The notes: generated from the letters alone by a model not told the origin. A stretch of DNA of 54,546 nucleotides from Stentor coeruleus (GCA_001970955.1 MPUH01000435.1:1-54546); one strand, 5' to 3'; positions 10,763 through 19,878 are shown, counted from the stretch's first letter. Translations and numbers: made by a program.

Positions 10763-11115
10763 TTTATATAAAGATTGGGATGTTTTGGGAAAGATTAATA
10801 AATATTTGGTGAAGGTTTTAAGATGAAAAGAAGCGTTTTGAGGTTTTAAATTATGGGTTTTGGGAGTATGGCTAGGATTAAATAAAAGTTTTATGTGGGA
10901 AGACTCAGGGATTGAGAATTTTGTATTGACAATTTTAGGTTGAAGATGATATTAGAATTTTTTCATATAAACAGGATAAATTACTCTAATTTGATATAAA
11001 AATCAATACTGAATACCATAAATTCAACTATATCAAATGACAAAAAATTCCTAATAAAATTCCCACCTAAATTCCTCTAATGATTTTTACTACTTAACTC
11101 AAAACAGCCTATAAA
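10763..11115. other. Intergenic region
   Basis: Between two minus-strand genes. Plus strand is G-rich to about 10970 (upstream of CK2), then C-rich (downstream of the next gene). No gene or repeat seen. Confidence 0.6.
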
Positions 11116-11703
11116 TTATTCCAAATGAGGATTTTTAGTCTTATCCCTAATATTCTCATCACCTTCCTCATTCTTCACCACATTTTCCTTCCTAATAGCT
11201 CTAAGCGCTAATACATAAACAAGCCCAACACACCCAGCGCATGAACAAAGTACAAAAATCACATACTGTATAGCTAAAATAGCCACAATAAGCTTCCATC
11301 CCAAATTAAACTCTATATAAATCATACCTACTTCACAATTATCATCAACATAAACCCATACACTTCCTAATATCGTCCAAGTTATAAAAAAGCATATCAT
11401 AATGCAATAATAAAACCCATAAAGTCTGTTAATAATCCTACTTTCAAAATGCTTTTGCTTTATAACAATTTCAATAATCAAAGAACATATTGTCCCAACT
11501 ATAGACAAACATGCATAAATAATCAACCATGCTCTTATTGGATATTTACAAGCTGATCTGTCTATAGCAAGGATAACAATAATAGCAATAATAAATGATA
11601 CATGGCAAAAAATGTTACAACTCGATGTAATTATCCTGTTTCTTCTCGATTTGTTATAATTTTCTTGTCTATACATCTCAGGTATATCATTAGGGTCTTG
11701 CAT
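11116..11703 (-). CDS. Four-helix membrane protein, unrecognised
   Basis: Predicted 195-residue membrane protein; no family recognised. A soluble N terminus of about 27 residues with basic RRNR is followed by hydrophobic segments at about 28-48, 58-80, 95-118 and 136-168. The last is long and Cys-rich (LCSCAGCVG). The tail is charged (KNEEGDENIRDKTKNP). The loop between helices 3 and 4 has an acidic Cys-containing patch (VDDNCEVG). It sits just downstream of the LITAF-like array on the same strand, but nothing shows that they function together. The start is the first ATG after a TATAAAATAATTTAGATAAT string. Confidence 0.78.
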   Translation of the reverse strand: MQDPNDIPEMYRQENYNKSRRNRIITSSCNIFCHVSFIIAIIVILAIDRSACKYPIRAWLIIYACLSIVGTICSLIIEIVIKQKHFESRIINRLYGFYYCIMICFFITWTILGSVWVYVDDNCEVGMIYIEFNLGWKLIVAILAIQYVIFVLCSCAGCVGLVYVLALRAIRKENVVKNEEGDENIRDKTKNPHLE

Positions 11704-11797
11704 TTATCTTATTATCTAAATTATTTTATACGGTTTTTTATAATCAAAAACTATTTTTAAGCACTTTTGGTATGTTTTATTAATCTAAAAAATATTT

Positions 11798-12253
11798 CTA
11801 AACTAAAGCAAAAGTCCCAAGTTTTCTAGAGCAGTTTGGGCAGTGGTGCGAAACATCATAAAATGAAACAATACAAAGTGGTATACAACTAATGCAAGGT
11901 GATGCTAAATAAAAAACTAAAAACATAAGCCAAACAAAACATCCAATATGTGCTTGTGTACGTGTTGTAACATTTACATTACAATCTTTACAATATGCTA
12001 AGACAGGTACTTGGCCAAATATAGTTTCAACAGGAGATTCATCTCCGGCAATAATAGTAGCTGGTGCTTGATTTATATGCGATAAAGGTAAATGTCCAGA
12101 TTTTGGAGGCTCTAATATTAGTGGATAAGCTTGAGGATTATTATATGGTAGTGCTACTTGAGGTGGGTAACTTGGAGGAGGGTAAACTTCTGGTGGATGA
12201 TCTGATTGAGATTCAATAATTTCAGGGTCTGATGAATCTGAGCTGCTTCCCAT
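11798..12253 (-). CDS. LITAF-like domain protein, copy 1
   Basis: 151-residue LITAF-like protein (LPS-induced TNF factor family: zinc-binding proteins inserted in the cytosolic face of endosomal membranes). Residues 1-60 are Pro/Tyr-rich with PPSY-type motifs that could recruit WW-domain or ESCRT partners (inference). The first zinc half-site YCKDC is at 87-91, a hydrophobic Cys-rich segment at about 104-130, and the second half-site HHCPNC at 136-141. The N terminus MGSSSDSSDPE could be myristoylated. It is a tandem duplicate of the next gene (offset exactly 655 bp). The first 20 residues, the C-terminal third, the start-proximal flank and about 44 bp after the stop are nearly identical, whereas residues about 45-85 have diverged. 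Confidence 0.9.
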   Translation of the reverse strand: MGSSSDSSDPEIIESQSDHPPEVYPPPSYPPQVALPYNNPQAYPLILEPPKSGHLPLSHINQAPATIIAGDESPVETIFGQVPVLAYCKDCNVNVTTRTQAHIGCFVWLMFLVFYLASPCISCIPLCIVSFYDVSHHCPNCSRKLGTFALV

Positions 12254-12452
12254 TTAATTATTATTATTAGGATTATGATTAAAGATTAAAGATTTTATTA
12301 AGAAATTTATATTGAATACAAGAATTTTTAATCGAGGTTCGGACTTAAAATTAGAGTAATTATGATTGAAGAGGAAAAATAAGGATAAAAAGGGATTATT
12401 AGGGATATTTTTTAAGTACTTTTGGTATATTTTATTAATCTAAAAAATATTT

Positions 12453-12908
12453 CTAAACTAAAGCAAAAGTCCCAAGTTTTCTAGAGCATTTTGGGCAGTG
12501 GTGCGAAACATCATAAAACGGAATAATGCAAAATGGTATACAACTAACGCAAGGTGATACTAAATAAAAAACTAAGAACATAAGCCAAACAAAACATCCA
12601 ACATGTACTTGCGTAAGTGTTGTAACATTTAAATTACAATCTTTACAATAAGCTGAGGAAGGCATTGGGCCAAATATAGTTTCAGCAGAAGATTCACCTC
12701 CAATAATAATAGCAGTTGATCCTGGGTTTATTTGTAATGGCAATTGCTCAGGGTTTGAAGGTTCTATTATTACTGGTGGATAAGGTTGAGGATTATTATA
12801 TGGTGGTGCTACTTGAGGTGGGTAACTTGGAGGAGGGTAGGCTTCTGATGGACGATCTGATTGAGATTCAATAATTTCAGGGTCTGATGAATCTGAGCTG
12901 CTTCCCAT
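12453..12908 (-). CDS. LITAF-like domain protein, copy 2
   Basis: Paralogue of the 11798-12253 gene, also 151 residues, with the same plan: MGSSSDSSDPE N terminus, PPPSYPPQ-type Pro/Tyr repeats, YCKDC, hydrophobic Cys-rich segment, HHCPKC and the identical ending RKLGTFALV. It differs mainly in the linker (PEQLPLQINPGSTA) and by scattered substitutions. Its upstream region has a GATTAAA microsatellite of six units where copy 1 has about two. Recent tandem duplication that included promoter and 3' flank. Confidence 0.9.
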   Translation of the reverse strand: MGSSSDSSDPEIIESQSDRPSEAYPPPSYPPQVAPPYNNPQPYPPVIIEPSNPEQLPLQINPGSTAIIIGGESSAETIFGPMPSSAYCKDCNLNVTTLTQVHVGCFVWLMFLVFYLVSPCVSCIPFCIIPFYDVSHHCPKCSRKLGTFALV

Positions 12909-12925
12909 TTAATTATTATTATTAG

Positions 12926-12967
12926 GATTAAAGATTAAAGATTAAAGATTAAAGATTAAAGATTAAA
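12926..12967. repeat. GATTAAA heptamer microsatellite (six copies)
   Basis: Six perfect GATTAAA units just upstream of the minus-strand LITAF-like copy 2. The equivalent position upstream of copy 1 (near 12274-12290) holds about two units. It lies where a promoter or short leader should be. Confidence 0.9.
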
Positions 12968-13006
12968 GATTTTATTAGGAAATTTATATTGAATAAACTT
13001 AAATGC

Positions 13007-13465
13007 TTAGAGTCTTCTACCACAGTCTCGACAATATGTAATTCTATCCATGCAATCTTCTAAGCAAAAAGGTAAAAACGATAGTATTGGACAAACAAAA
13101 AGCAAAATTATGAACCAGATCCATGCTGAGGCACTGTAAGATGTTGAAATTGAAGTATTATAATGAAGACATCCATTATTTGATATAACAGCTCCATTGA
13201 TATTGAGTCCCACAGGAGGCATCATTACAGGTTGGCATTGTCCGACAGGAGGCATCATTACAGGTGGATATTGTACCACAGGAGGCATCATTACAGGTGG
13301 ATATTGTACCACAGGAGACATGATTGCAGGTTGATATTGCACCATAGGGGGCATGATTGCAGATGGGTACTGAATCGCATATGGAGCTTGATAGAACATA
13401 GGTTGAGAAGGGACTTGGGTATAGCTAACAACATTGCTTGTGCCAAGGATGATCACATTACTCAT
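13007..13465 (-). CDS. LITAF-related protein with Pro-rich 11-residue repeats
   Basis: 152-residue protein third in the LITAF-like array. The N-terminal half is an 11-residue repeat (consensus VVQYPPVMMPP), about five units. The C-terminal half has a hydrophobic segment (IWFIILLFVCPILSFLPFC) and ends YCRDCGRRL, like the second LITAF zinc half-site. The first half-site is degenerate: only a single Cys (NNGCLHYN) remains where CxxC is expected, and the usual HHCPxC is replaced. It may anchor to membrane without binding zinc in the standard way (inference). Position and architecture suggest an older, diverged member of the array. Confidence 0.8.
   Translation of the reverse strand: MSNVIILGTSNVVSYTQVPSQPMFYQAPYAIQYPSAIMPPMVQYQPAIMSPVVQYPPVMMPPVVQYPPVMMPPVGQCQPVMMPPVGLNINGAVISNNGCLHYNTSISTSYSASAWIWFIILLFVCPILSFLPFCLEDCMDRITYCRDCGRRL
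13213..13377 (-). repeat. 33-bp tandem repeat encoding Pro-rich units
   Basis: About five 33-bp units inside the third LITAF-related gene, starting at 13213, 13246, 13279, 13312 and 13345. The units at 13246 and 13279 are the most alike. The unit keeps frame and encodes 11 residues. Confidence 0.85.
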
Positions 13466-14744
13466 GATTTATAAATTTAGATCAGATTATCATTTAATTT
13501 AATATAAATGTGATGTTTTTGTGATAAATTTAACCCACTTATATGGATTATAATTTCACTCTACAATAAGAAGTAATCCATATGCTCTAACTACTATTAA
13601 TATGAAAAACAACATAAAAAGATATACAATTCATGGTATTTATAAATCCTTAATTTTCAAAATCTATAAAATCAGCATAAAAGTTTTTATAAACAAAAAT
13701 TTTCCCTAAAGCAAGAGAAAATCATATATAAGATTCTCAAAAACCTGAATATTTTTGTTTATGTTCATAGATGGAGAAAAAACATAAATTTAAAATTTTA
13801 CTTTATTGAAGATAAAATGATTGTTTGTAAAGGGAGATTAAAGAAAATCTTAGTGAGAGGATTAAGTTTTTTATTAAAATATTTTCATGAACAAAAAAAA
13901 AGTGAATTTTTGGAGAATGGAAACAGGATAGAATTTATAGAAATAAAAAGAATTATTTATAGAAAAACTGCACTTTGAAGATATAATTAAGAAAATATAA
14001 TTAAGATGTTTTTTAAAGAAGTTCTAGATAATTGTCTAAGTTTTTAACTGGAGATTATTGGTGAAATTAATCATTCAAGAACTTTTGAGTGTTTTTTTGT
14101 ATTATTTTGTTTAATTTGAATTTTAAACTTACAAAAGTGGATTTAACCTTTTAGACTATGGGTAAAATTATCACCTATATAGGAAAATCTATTGAAGAGA
14201 TTTAAAAAAATAGATGATATTATTATACTAACCTTAATTAATGCTATAGTAAATTATATAAATAAAAACCATTAATAATTCCTATTATTCTTTCAAATAT
14301 ATCAAATTCAACCTACTCTTTATATATACTTTTCTATATAAAAATTTCAGTTTATGACATATTCTAAATCAATGCCAAAAAAAGTGTAATCTTAGTACAA
14401 TTATTTATTATTATAAGAATAAAATATCACATCATTCCAACTTATTGCTTATCTTCCCAAAATTTAAAATAATAACTATTATAAACTTGAGTATTCATAA
14501 TTTTACTATTTCCGATAAAATTATCATAATTCTTTTATAAAAACAAATCTCAAGTCTAAAACCTATCCCTAAACAAAATCTTATAAATTCAACATTTCAA
14601 ACCAAAATCAAAAACTCCCATACAATCTTTCTAATTTCCCTCACAATGATTCATACCAAAATCTGATATAGCCTAAACTAAAACTATGACCATTAGGAAT
14701 TTATTTATCATAATATTCCTAATATCTCCCTTCCTCCTAACTAT
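13466..14744. other. Intergenic region
   Basis: 1.3 kb between two minus-strand genes. Composition changes more than once: C-containing to about 13740, G-rich from 13740 to 14220, and C-rich from 14230 to 14744. No intact frame, RNA gene or recognisable remnant was found. Confidence 0.5.
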
Positions 14745-15659
14745 TTAATAATTTTTCACCTCTTCTCTACTATTCATAGGCATTTTACAAAGACTGCTTG
14801 CCCTACGTAGAAACTGGTGTTTTTTTCTTTCAAATTCTCTGAGTTCTTTAGTAAACCCTTCATTTGGTTCAATTATATCCCTATTTTTCTTAACAAACTC
14901 AAAAGCTTCTTCAAAAAGCATCCCAGTAGATCTCATTAAAAACATAATAACAATTGTCGAACTTCTTGAAACTCCTTTAGCACAATGAACAAGGACAACA
15001 TTTTTAGCGCCTTTTGAATTTTCTTCCAAAGCACCATCTATAAACTCATATGCTTTTTGAAAATAAAGGGATATTTTTTCAGTCTCATTATCATCTACAA
15101 ACACCCTACAATACATCAACCCCGGAAACAAATTAGCAGCTCCTCTTGTAACATTAAGTATATGAGTTATTTGCAATATTTCTATAATTTCCTTACAATG
15201 AGCATGAAATTGACTACCAAGGTATAGGAATTTCGGGACAATCTCATTAGGAAAATTATTAACTTTAATTGGTCTAAAAGTTGAACATAGAAATTGATAT
15301 TGCTCAAGAAACTCTTCTATATCAGGTAACATATTGATTTCTTTACATTTGATTTCTTTTAACATGTTTTTGAAATCTTTAGCTTCTTGTGTATAATGTT
15401 CAGAGAATCCAATGATAATACAATATCTTCTTAAACGGGTTAATGGGCGTTCTTTTGTAAGACGTTCTAGATTTATAGTGTGAATATCACCTGAGTCTAC
15501 TGGTATATGTAAAGAAATGGTTAGATGGATTTTATTATAGGATTCTGTGTCACGGACATCAAAAAATTTTATTGAACCCTGATATCTTTGGATTAGATTG
15601 AACATATATTGAAAACCTACAAGCTTTGAGTTTTGCAAATTGTTTAGTTGATCTTCCAT
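14745..15659 (-). CDS. Rhodanese-like plus dual-specificity phosphatase (MKP-like)
   Basis: 304-residue phosphatase with the MAP-kinase-phosphatase order of domains. Residues about 12-125 resemble a rhodanese/CDC25-homology domain (FFDVRDTESYNKIHLTISLH); the active-site Cys of true rhodaneses is absent at the expected loop (IIIGFSEH), so it is probably a docking domain. The DSP domain spans about 140-285: KFLYLGSQFHA, general acid Asp189/190 (FVDDNE), and HCAKGVSRSS with nucleophile Cys226 and Arg232. It is likely to dephosphorylate MAP kinases (inference from architecture). The nearby MAPKKK-like kinase is suggestive but proves no link. Confidence 0.9.
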   Translation of the reverse strand: MEDQLNNLQNSKLVGFQYMFNLIQRYQGSIKFFDVRDTESYNKIHLTISLHIPVDSGDIHTINLERLTKERPLTRLRRYCIIIGFSEHYTQEAKDFKNMLKEIKCKEINMLPDIEEFLEQYQFLCSTFRPIKVNNFPNEIVPKFLYLGSQFHAHCKEIIEILQITHILNVTRGAANLFPGLMYCRVFVDDNETEKISLYFQKAYEFIDGALEENSKGAKNVVLVHCAKGVSRSSTIVIMFLMRSTGMLFEEAFEFVKKNRDIIEPNEGFTKELREFERKKHQFLRRASSLCKMPMNSREEVKNY

Positions 15660-16553
15660 TTATTACTTTTATGAATGATTATAAGGTCGAAAATCAACAT
15701 TTTTTAGGCTTGTGTTTAATTTTTTCATTTTTTAATATTTTTTATCGGAAAAACTGTGCTTTTTGATGTGGGTTTGTTTGGAATTGCCTTGGGATTTTGC
15801 AGTGTGTAGGAGAGATTTAAAAATAATTAAAGGAGAGATGGAATTTTATTGGGTGACGTGGAAAAAAGTAAAAAGAGGTTTTATTGGAATTTTTTGGTAT
15901 TGATAGTTTTTGATTTATGGGTTAGAAGATTATCAGAATAAAGATAGAATTGAATATTATTTATATACAAAGCTAAGTAAAATTGTGATTATGTATAAAA
16001 GGGAATCGCAACTTTCTAGAAGAAATTTTCAGGGTTGGAAAAAGTTTTTTTTTTAATATAAAATGATGATTGAAGAGTAAATAAATGTTGAAGTGATTAT
16101 TTAATATTCTAGAGAATGTTTTATAAGGCTTAGACTTTTGGAATGCTATATGTGATTTTTGATTTTTGATCTTTAAATCCTTAATAAAGACTGAATTCAA
16201 AACAAAATCACAAAGTTATTATGTATCACTAAATACTAAATCACTAATCGTAATAAGATTATGAAATCCACTAATTTTACTTATATCCCAACCTTACTCC
16301 TGCAGAGGGAATAATTAAATAATTTATTACTATTATCCTCTGATAAAATTATGGCACTTCCCATATAACAAAAGTATTTATTTCAAAAAAATCAAACTAA
16401 CCTGTAGTATTTTTTTTTCATACATATTAAACTTAGCATTTTTTCACCTTAACTTACTTCAATATCAATAAAACATTAAACTTAGCATTTTTTCACCTTA
16501 ACTTACTTCAATATCAATAACATATAATCATTTGTTATTTATAAAGTTTTTAT
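15660..16553. other. Intergenic region between divergent genes
   Basis: Bases 15660-15970 are G-rich on the plus strand (upstream flank of the minus-strand phosphatase). Bases 16200-16550 are C-rich (upstream flank of PP2C). A 75-codon minus-strand frame at 15973-16200 is low in complexity and I do not regard it as a gene. A 49-bp tandem repeat lies at 16426-16519. Confidence 0.55.
16426..16519. repeat. 49-bp tandem duplication upstream of PP2C
   Basis: Unit beginning ATTAAACTTAGCATTTTTTC occurs at 16426-16474 and again from 16475, with about 45 bp of the second copy present. No N is involved. It lies 100-200 bp upstream of the PP2C start, in the probable promoter. Confidence 0.88.
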
Positions 16554-16680
16554 TAAACAATGGAAGTTTCTAATCATCCCTACAAGGCTCTTAAGTCATG
16601 GAGAAAGAAAGGACTANTAAACAATGGAAGTTTCTAATCATCCCTACAAGGCTCTTAAGTCATGGAGAAAGAAAGGACTA
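16554..16680 (+). repeat. 63-bp duplication around a single N (assembly artefact)
   Basis: Bases 16554-16616 and 16618-16680 are identical and flank the N at 16617. Both copies contain the PP2C start codon (16560 and 16624). The pattern is shared with five other N positions in the window and fits an unmerged contig overlap. Confidence 0.92.
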
Positions 16681-17565
16681 AACTTAGATATCTGTGAAAT
16701 CAACAAATGCTTCAAATACAAAAAACAAAAAATCTCCGAATTCTGCCTCAAAGATTTACTAATCGAAGGAGAAAAATACGGCATATGTGCTAAAAAAGGT
16801 AATTTTCGTAAACAAATGGAAGATACTTATGACATGGTATTAGAATTACATAACTCTTCTTTCAAACACGCTTTTGCTATTTTTGATGGGCATTCTGGGA
16901 CAGAAGCATCAGTTTTCGCATCAAAAAACCTTATAAAAAACATCGACACTTTAGATCAAAAAGGAATTATCGAAGCTTTTCAATTGACAGATATACTTTT
17001 CTGTAATGAAAACCCTAAAAAAGGTGGGACAACTGTAGCTTTAACGATATTAGATCATGACCATTTACTTAGTGCTAATATAGGCGATACTAAAATTATT
17101 TTGATTAAAAATTCTTCTTATGAAGTTTTGAGCTATGACCATGTTGCTAGTGATATTGATGAACAGTCAAGAATAGAACATGCTGGTGGATACATTATAA
17201 ACCATCATAATTCAATGAGAGTATGTGGGCAAATTGCAATTACAAGAAGTATCGGCGATGCAAAATATAAAGATTTCCTGATTCCAATCCCATATTTCAA
17301 AACAACTAAAATAAGCATTGAAGATATCGCATTAGTAATAGCATCTGATGGTTTATTTGAAGCATTAAGTCCTGAACAAGTTAGTAATATAGTTAGAGAA
17401 AAACAAGGATATACACCTTCAGAGATTGCAGAAACATTAACAGATGAAGCTATTGATGGTGGTAGTAAAGATAATGTTACAGTGATAGTTATAAAATTAC
17501 AAGAATATTATACTCTTTTATGCTCACAAACTAATAGGAGTAAGCAAAAATGCTTTAATTTTTAG
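16624..17565 (+). CDS. PP2C family Ser/Thr phosphatase
   Basis: Metal-dependent protein phosphatase (PPM/PP2C), 313 residues. The motifs occur in order: FRKQMEDTYD (first metal-binding Asp region), FAIFDGHSG (DGHxG), GGTTVALTIL, SANIGDTKIIL, TRSIGDAKYKDF, ASDGLFEALS and GGSKDNVTVIVI. All metal-coordinating Asp residues are present, so it should be active. The first about 45 residues are a basic extension. The ATG at 16560 belongs to a duplicated copy of the first codons; the true locus has one copy. Compact size with no extra domain; a cytosolic or nuclear regulator of kinase signalling. Confidence 0.95.
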   Translation: MEVSNHPYKALKSWRKKGLNLDICEINKCFKYKKQKISEFCLKDLLIEGEKYGICAKKGNFRKQMEDTYDMVLELHNSSFKHAFAIFDGHSGTEASVFASKNLIKNIDTLDQKGIIEAFQLTDILFCNENPKKGGTTVALTILDHDHLLSANIGDTKIILIKNSSYEVLSYDHVASDIDEQSRIEHAGGYIINHHNSMRVCGQIAITRSIGDAKYKDFLIPIPYFKTTKISIEDIALVIASDGLFEALSPEQVSNIVREKQGYTPSEIAETLTDEAIDGGSKDNVTVIVIKLQEYYTLLCSQTNRSKQKCFNF

Positions 17566-18156
17566 CTACAGCTTGTATGTGATAATTACAATGTTTAATT
17601 AGAAATTTTTATATAAGTTAAGTTTTATGGTTTTTTTTTTAGATGCATTTTTCTTTAGAATGCTTATGAGAAAAAAGTGATAATGCTTTTATAAAAGCTT
17701 TTAGGGTGATGATTGAAATAGTTTCAGTTTATATATTTTAAAGATAAAAACTATAGATTTTGGTAGGAATTTTAGGTAGAAATAAGATTTTTTATTTTGT
17801 TTGTTTATTATATGGTAATAGAGAAGATTAAAATAAAGATTGTAAAAATATTTTGATTGTTTATGATAATAGGATATAGTTTACCATATTAAATATAATG
17901 GTCTACAATAATTAAAGAGTTAAATGTAAGGTAATTTAAGCCTCAAAAATATAATTACAAAAATACTCCAATCCTCTCAAATCAATAAATCATACCAACA
18001 TTTACAATAAAAAAAATAACTCTCATTAAAAATACTAAAACCCCTACCAGAAAACTACATTTTATACAACAAAACCCTCCAACTATCAAAAATCATTACA
18101 TCATCCATTAAAACCCATAAAAAATCTCACAAAATGCACAACCCCTTCTCAAACTT
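17566..18156. other. Intergenic, 3' flanks of convergent loci
   Basis: Bases 17566-17930 are G/T-rich (downstream of PP2C). Bases 17940-18156 are C/A-rich, the downstream-flank composition of the minus-strand L14e pseudogene. No gene seen. Confidence 0.6.
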
Positions 18157-18622
18157 TATGCAAAAAACCGATTCACAATTCTATTCTTAATATTTAAGCT
18201 TAACTTTCTCATCTCTTTTTTAACCAACAAGCTTTTCTTTTTCTGTGCAACCATAAGTTTAAATCTCTTAAAATCTGTCAGCAAATCTCTTCTAAAAAAA
18301 GTAGCCACACATTTTCCCACATTTAAACTATTCCATTTCTTAACAATTTCATTTTCATCAAATTACTTAGTCGCATTTTTCGAAGTCTAATTTCTCTTAA
18401 TTAGAATGACAAACCTTGTAAGCGAAATCCTTGAAAAAATAATTTATTGTCTGATAATTCCAGTTGTAGTTCCATCAGCAAGTGCTCTTTTTAGCATAAC
18501 CTCCATCAGCAAGTGCTCTTTTTAGCATCAACAACATCAGCAATTACACAAAGCTTTTCAGTTTCAAAGCCGAAATTTACATAAACAACCCTACAAATTT
18601 CAACAAATCTTGTTTGCACCAT
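18157..18622 (-). pseudogene. RPL14: Ribosomal protein L14e (RPL14) pseudogene
   Basis: eL14 is a 60S ribosomal protein. The minus strand from ATG 18622 reads MVQTRFVEICRVVYV, then KLCVIADVVDA, matching the eL14 N-terminal KOW-like domain. A 31-bp tandem duplication (18471-18528) then breaks the frame. After it one frame runs to 18157: KRALADGTTTGIIRQ, stop, IIFSRISLTRFVILI, and the highly conserved NEIVKKWNSLNVGK and LTDFKRFKLMVAQKKKSLLV. Three in-frame stops (TAA, TAG, TAA) interrupt this frame. Lesions are few and order is complete, so loss is moderately recent. An intact eL14 gene must exist elsewhere. No intron arrangement cures the stops. Confidence 0.92.
18471..18528. repeat. 31-bp tandem duplication inside the L14e pseudogene
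   Basis: A 27-bp block (18471-18497) recurs at 18502-18528, a 31-bp step that is not a multiple of three. It repeats the codons for the conserved KRALADG segment and shifts the reading frame, so it may be one of the inactivating events. Confidence 0.9.
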
Positions 18623-18657
18623 TATTTATCCATAATCTTAAATTAAACCCTAGTTTT

Positions 18658-19833
18658 TTATTCTTCATTTTTTATAAACCCAGGACTCAATTCCTCATCA
18701 ATATCATCAACTTCATAGCCAAAAAGCATTTTTGATGGATTTACCCTAACCCTTTCAAGCAAAATATTTTGTATATTCAGCCATTTTTGCTTTTCTAAAG
18801 GGTCGAAAAAAATTTCGCATCCATCACAACGTTCTGATATCATTAAATTACTCAAACATTCACATTTTTTCTTATCAAACTCGACAAACACTGAAAAATC
18901 TTCAGAAACGTTTTTGCTTTCACGAAAACTATCAGGGTCTAATTCTTGTTTATTAAATACAATAGTTGAACCTGGGGATATAAAAGCTGTACTAAAAGAA
19001 AATCTGCAGATTTTCTTCATTTTTAAAGCACCCCAATGATATAAATAACAGTGTACATCACCTTGAAGGAAAAGTTCATTATTAATTGTGGCGATTTCAT
19101 GGGTTATTATGTTTTTCCAATTATCACTTAAAACAGGTTGTTTGTCTCTACTGGATTTTTTATTAGAAAATACAATACGATTATGTTGACGAAGTTCAAA
19201 TATTAACCTACAGGAATCTTGAGAATTGTGTGGTGCCGTGAGAATTCTTAAGGATTTAAGTTGGAGAATGTTTGGAGAACGGATACCACTAAAGAGAACT
19301 TGAGAGAAATAATGAACGTATCGAACTTGAGATGGTTGGGTTACTCCACCTCCTTGATAGAAACGTTTGTTTTTATAGTAGTTTAAAGCTTGATATGGAT
19401 TGTGTAAACGACCAGAGTACATGAGATAACAACAGATTAATGTTCCTGTACGACCTTTACCTGCGAGACAGTTTACGGCGATTATGTTGCTTTCATTTAG
19501 ATCTAACCATTTGTGTATATCCCCACATGCCTCAAAAAGCAAATCGATTGGAGGTGGGTGATGGTCTTCCCATGGGTACTCTTTTACGCTACCTCCAAAT
19601 TTGTCGTAGTTATACTTTAGGCCGCTAAGGTTGAAGATACGGTAACATCCATGGTGACGCTTGTTTAGGAACTCTGATACTGAGTCTATTGAGTTTCGAT
19701 ACATTTTGTGTACTCCCATTCCTGGCAAAGACATCGCAATTATCCTTGGGGTTATATATGTTAAGTCTAGATTGAACCCGTCTTCATCAAGACGATTTTT
19801 CTTCCCTGATACTATCTTTCTAATGATGTTCAT
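18658..19833 (-). CDS. PTEN: PTEN-like phosphoinositide phosphatase
   Basis: PTEN homologue, 391 residues from the ATG at 19831-19833. I prefer this start over the one 42 bases upstream because the N terminus MNIIRKIVSGKKNRLDEDGF then aligns with PTEN. Phosphatase domain residues 1-185: DLDLTYI-like DLTYITPRIIAMSLP, WPD-equivalent Asp90-His91 (EDHHPPP), and P-loop NCLAGKGRTG with Cys122 and Arg128. The His before the nucleophile is Asn121, and the Lys after it is Leu123 (PTEN has HCKAGKGR). A C2-like domain fills about 190-340 (WGALKMKKICRFSFST). A roughly 50-residue tail follows. Cys, Arg and the acid Asp remain, so activity is possible but altered. It would oppose PI3-kinase signalling at membranes. 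Confidence 0.94.
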   Translation of the reverse strand: MNIIRKIVSGKKNRLDEDGFNLDLTYITPRIIAMSLPGMGVHKMYRNSIDSVSEFLNKRHHGCYRIFNLSGLKYNYDKFGGSVKEYPWEDHHPPPIDLLFEACGDIHKWLDLNESNIIAVNCLAGKGRTGTLICCYLMYSGRLHNPYQALNYYKNKRFYQGGGVTQPSQVRYVHYFSQVLFSGIRSPNILQLKSLRILTAPHNSQDSCRLIFELRQHNRIVFSNKKSSRDKQPVLSDNWKNIITHEIATINNELFLQGDVHCYLYHWGALKMKKICRFSFSTAFISPGSTIVFNKQELDPDSFRESKNVSEDFSVFVEFDKKKCECLSNLMISERCDGCEIFFDPLEKQKWLNIQNILLERVRVNPSKMLFGYEVDDIDEELSPGFIKNEE

Positions 19834-19878
19834 GGTTTGAAGAATTATTATATATAATGTTATGGTATTTATCATAAG

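Noticed and set aside
12300..12400. Possible tRNA TPC-like string near GAGGTTCGGACTT
   Set aside because: No acceptor or D-arm pairing could be found around it; no tRNA genes seen in the window.
13232..13474. 80-codon plus-strand repetitive frame
   Set aside because: Antisense of the 33-bp repeat in the LITAF-related gene.
15973..16200. 75-codon minus-strand frame
   Set aside because: Low complexity in an AT-rich intergenic region, no domain and skew not matching a gene.
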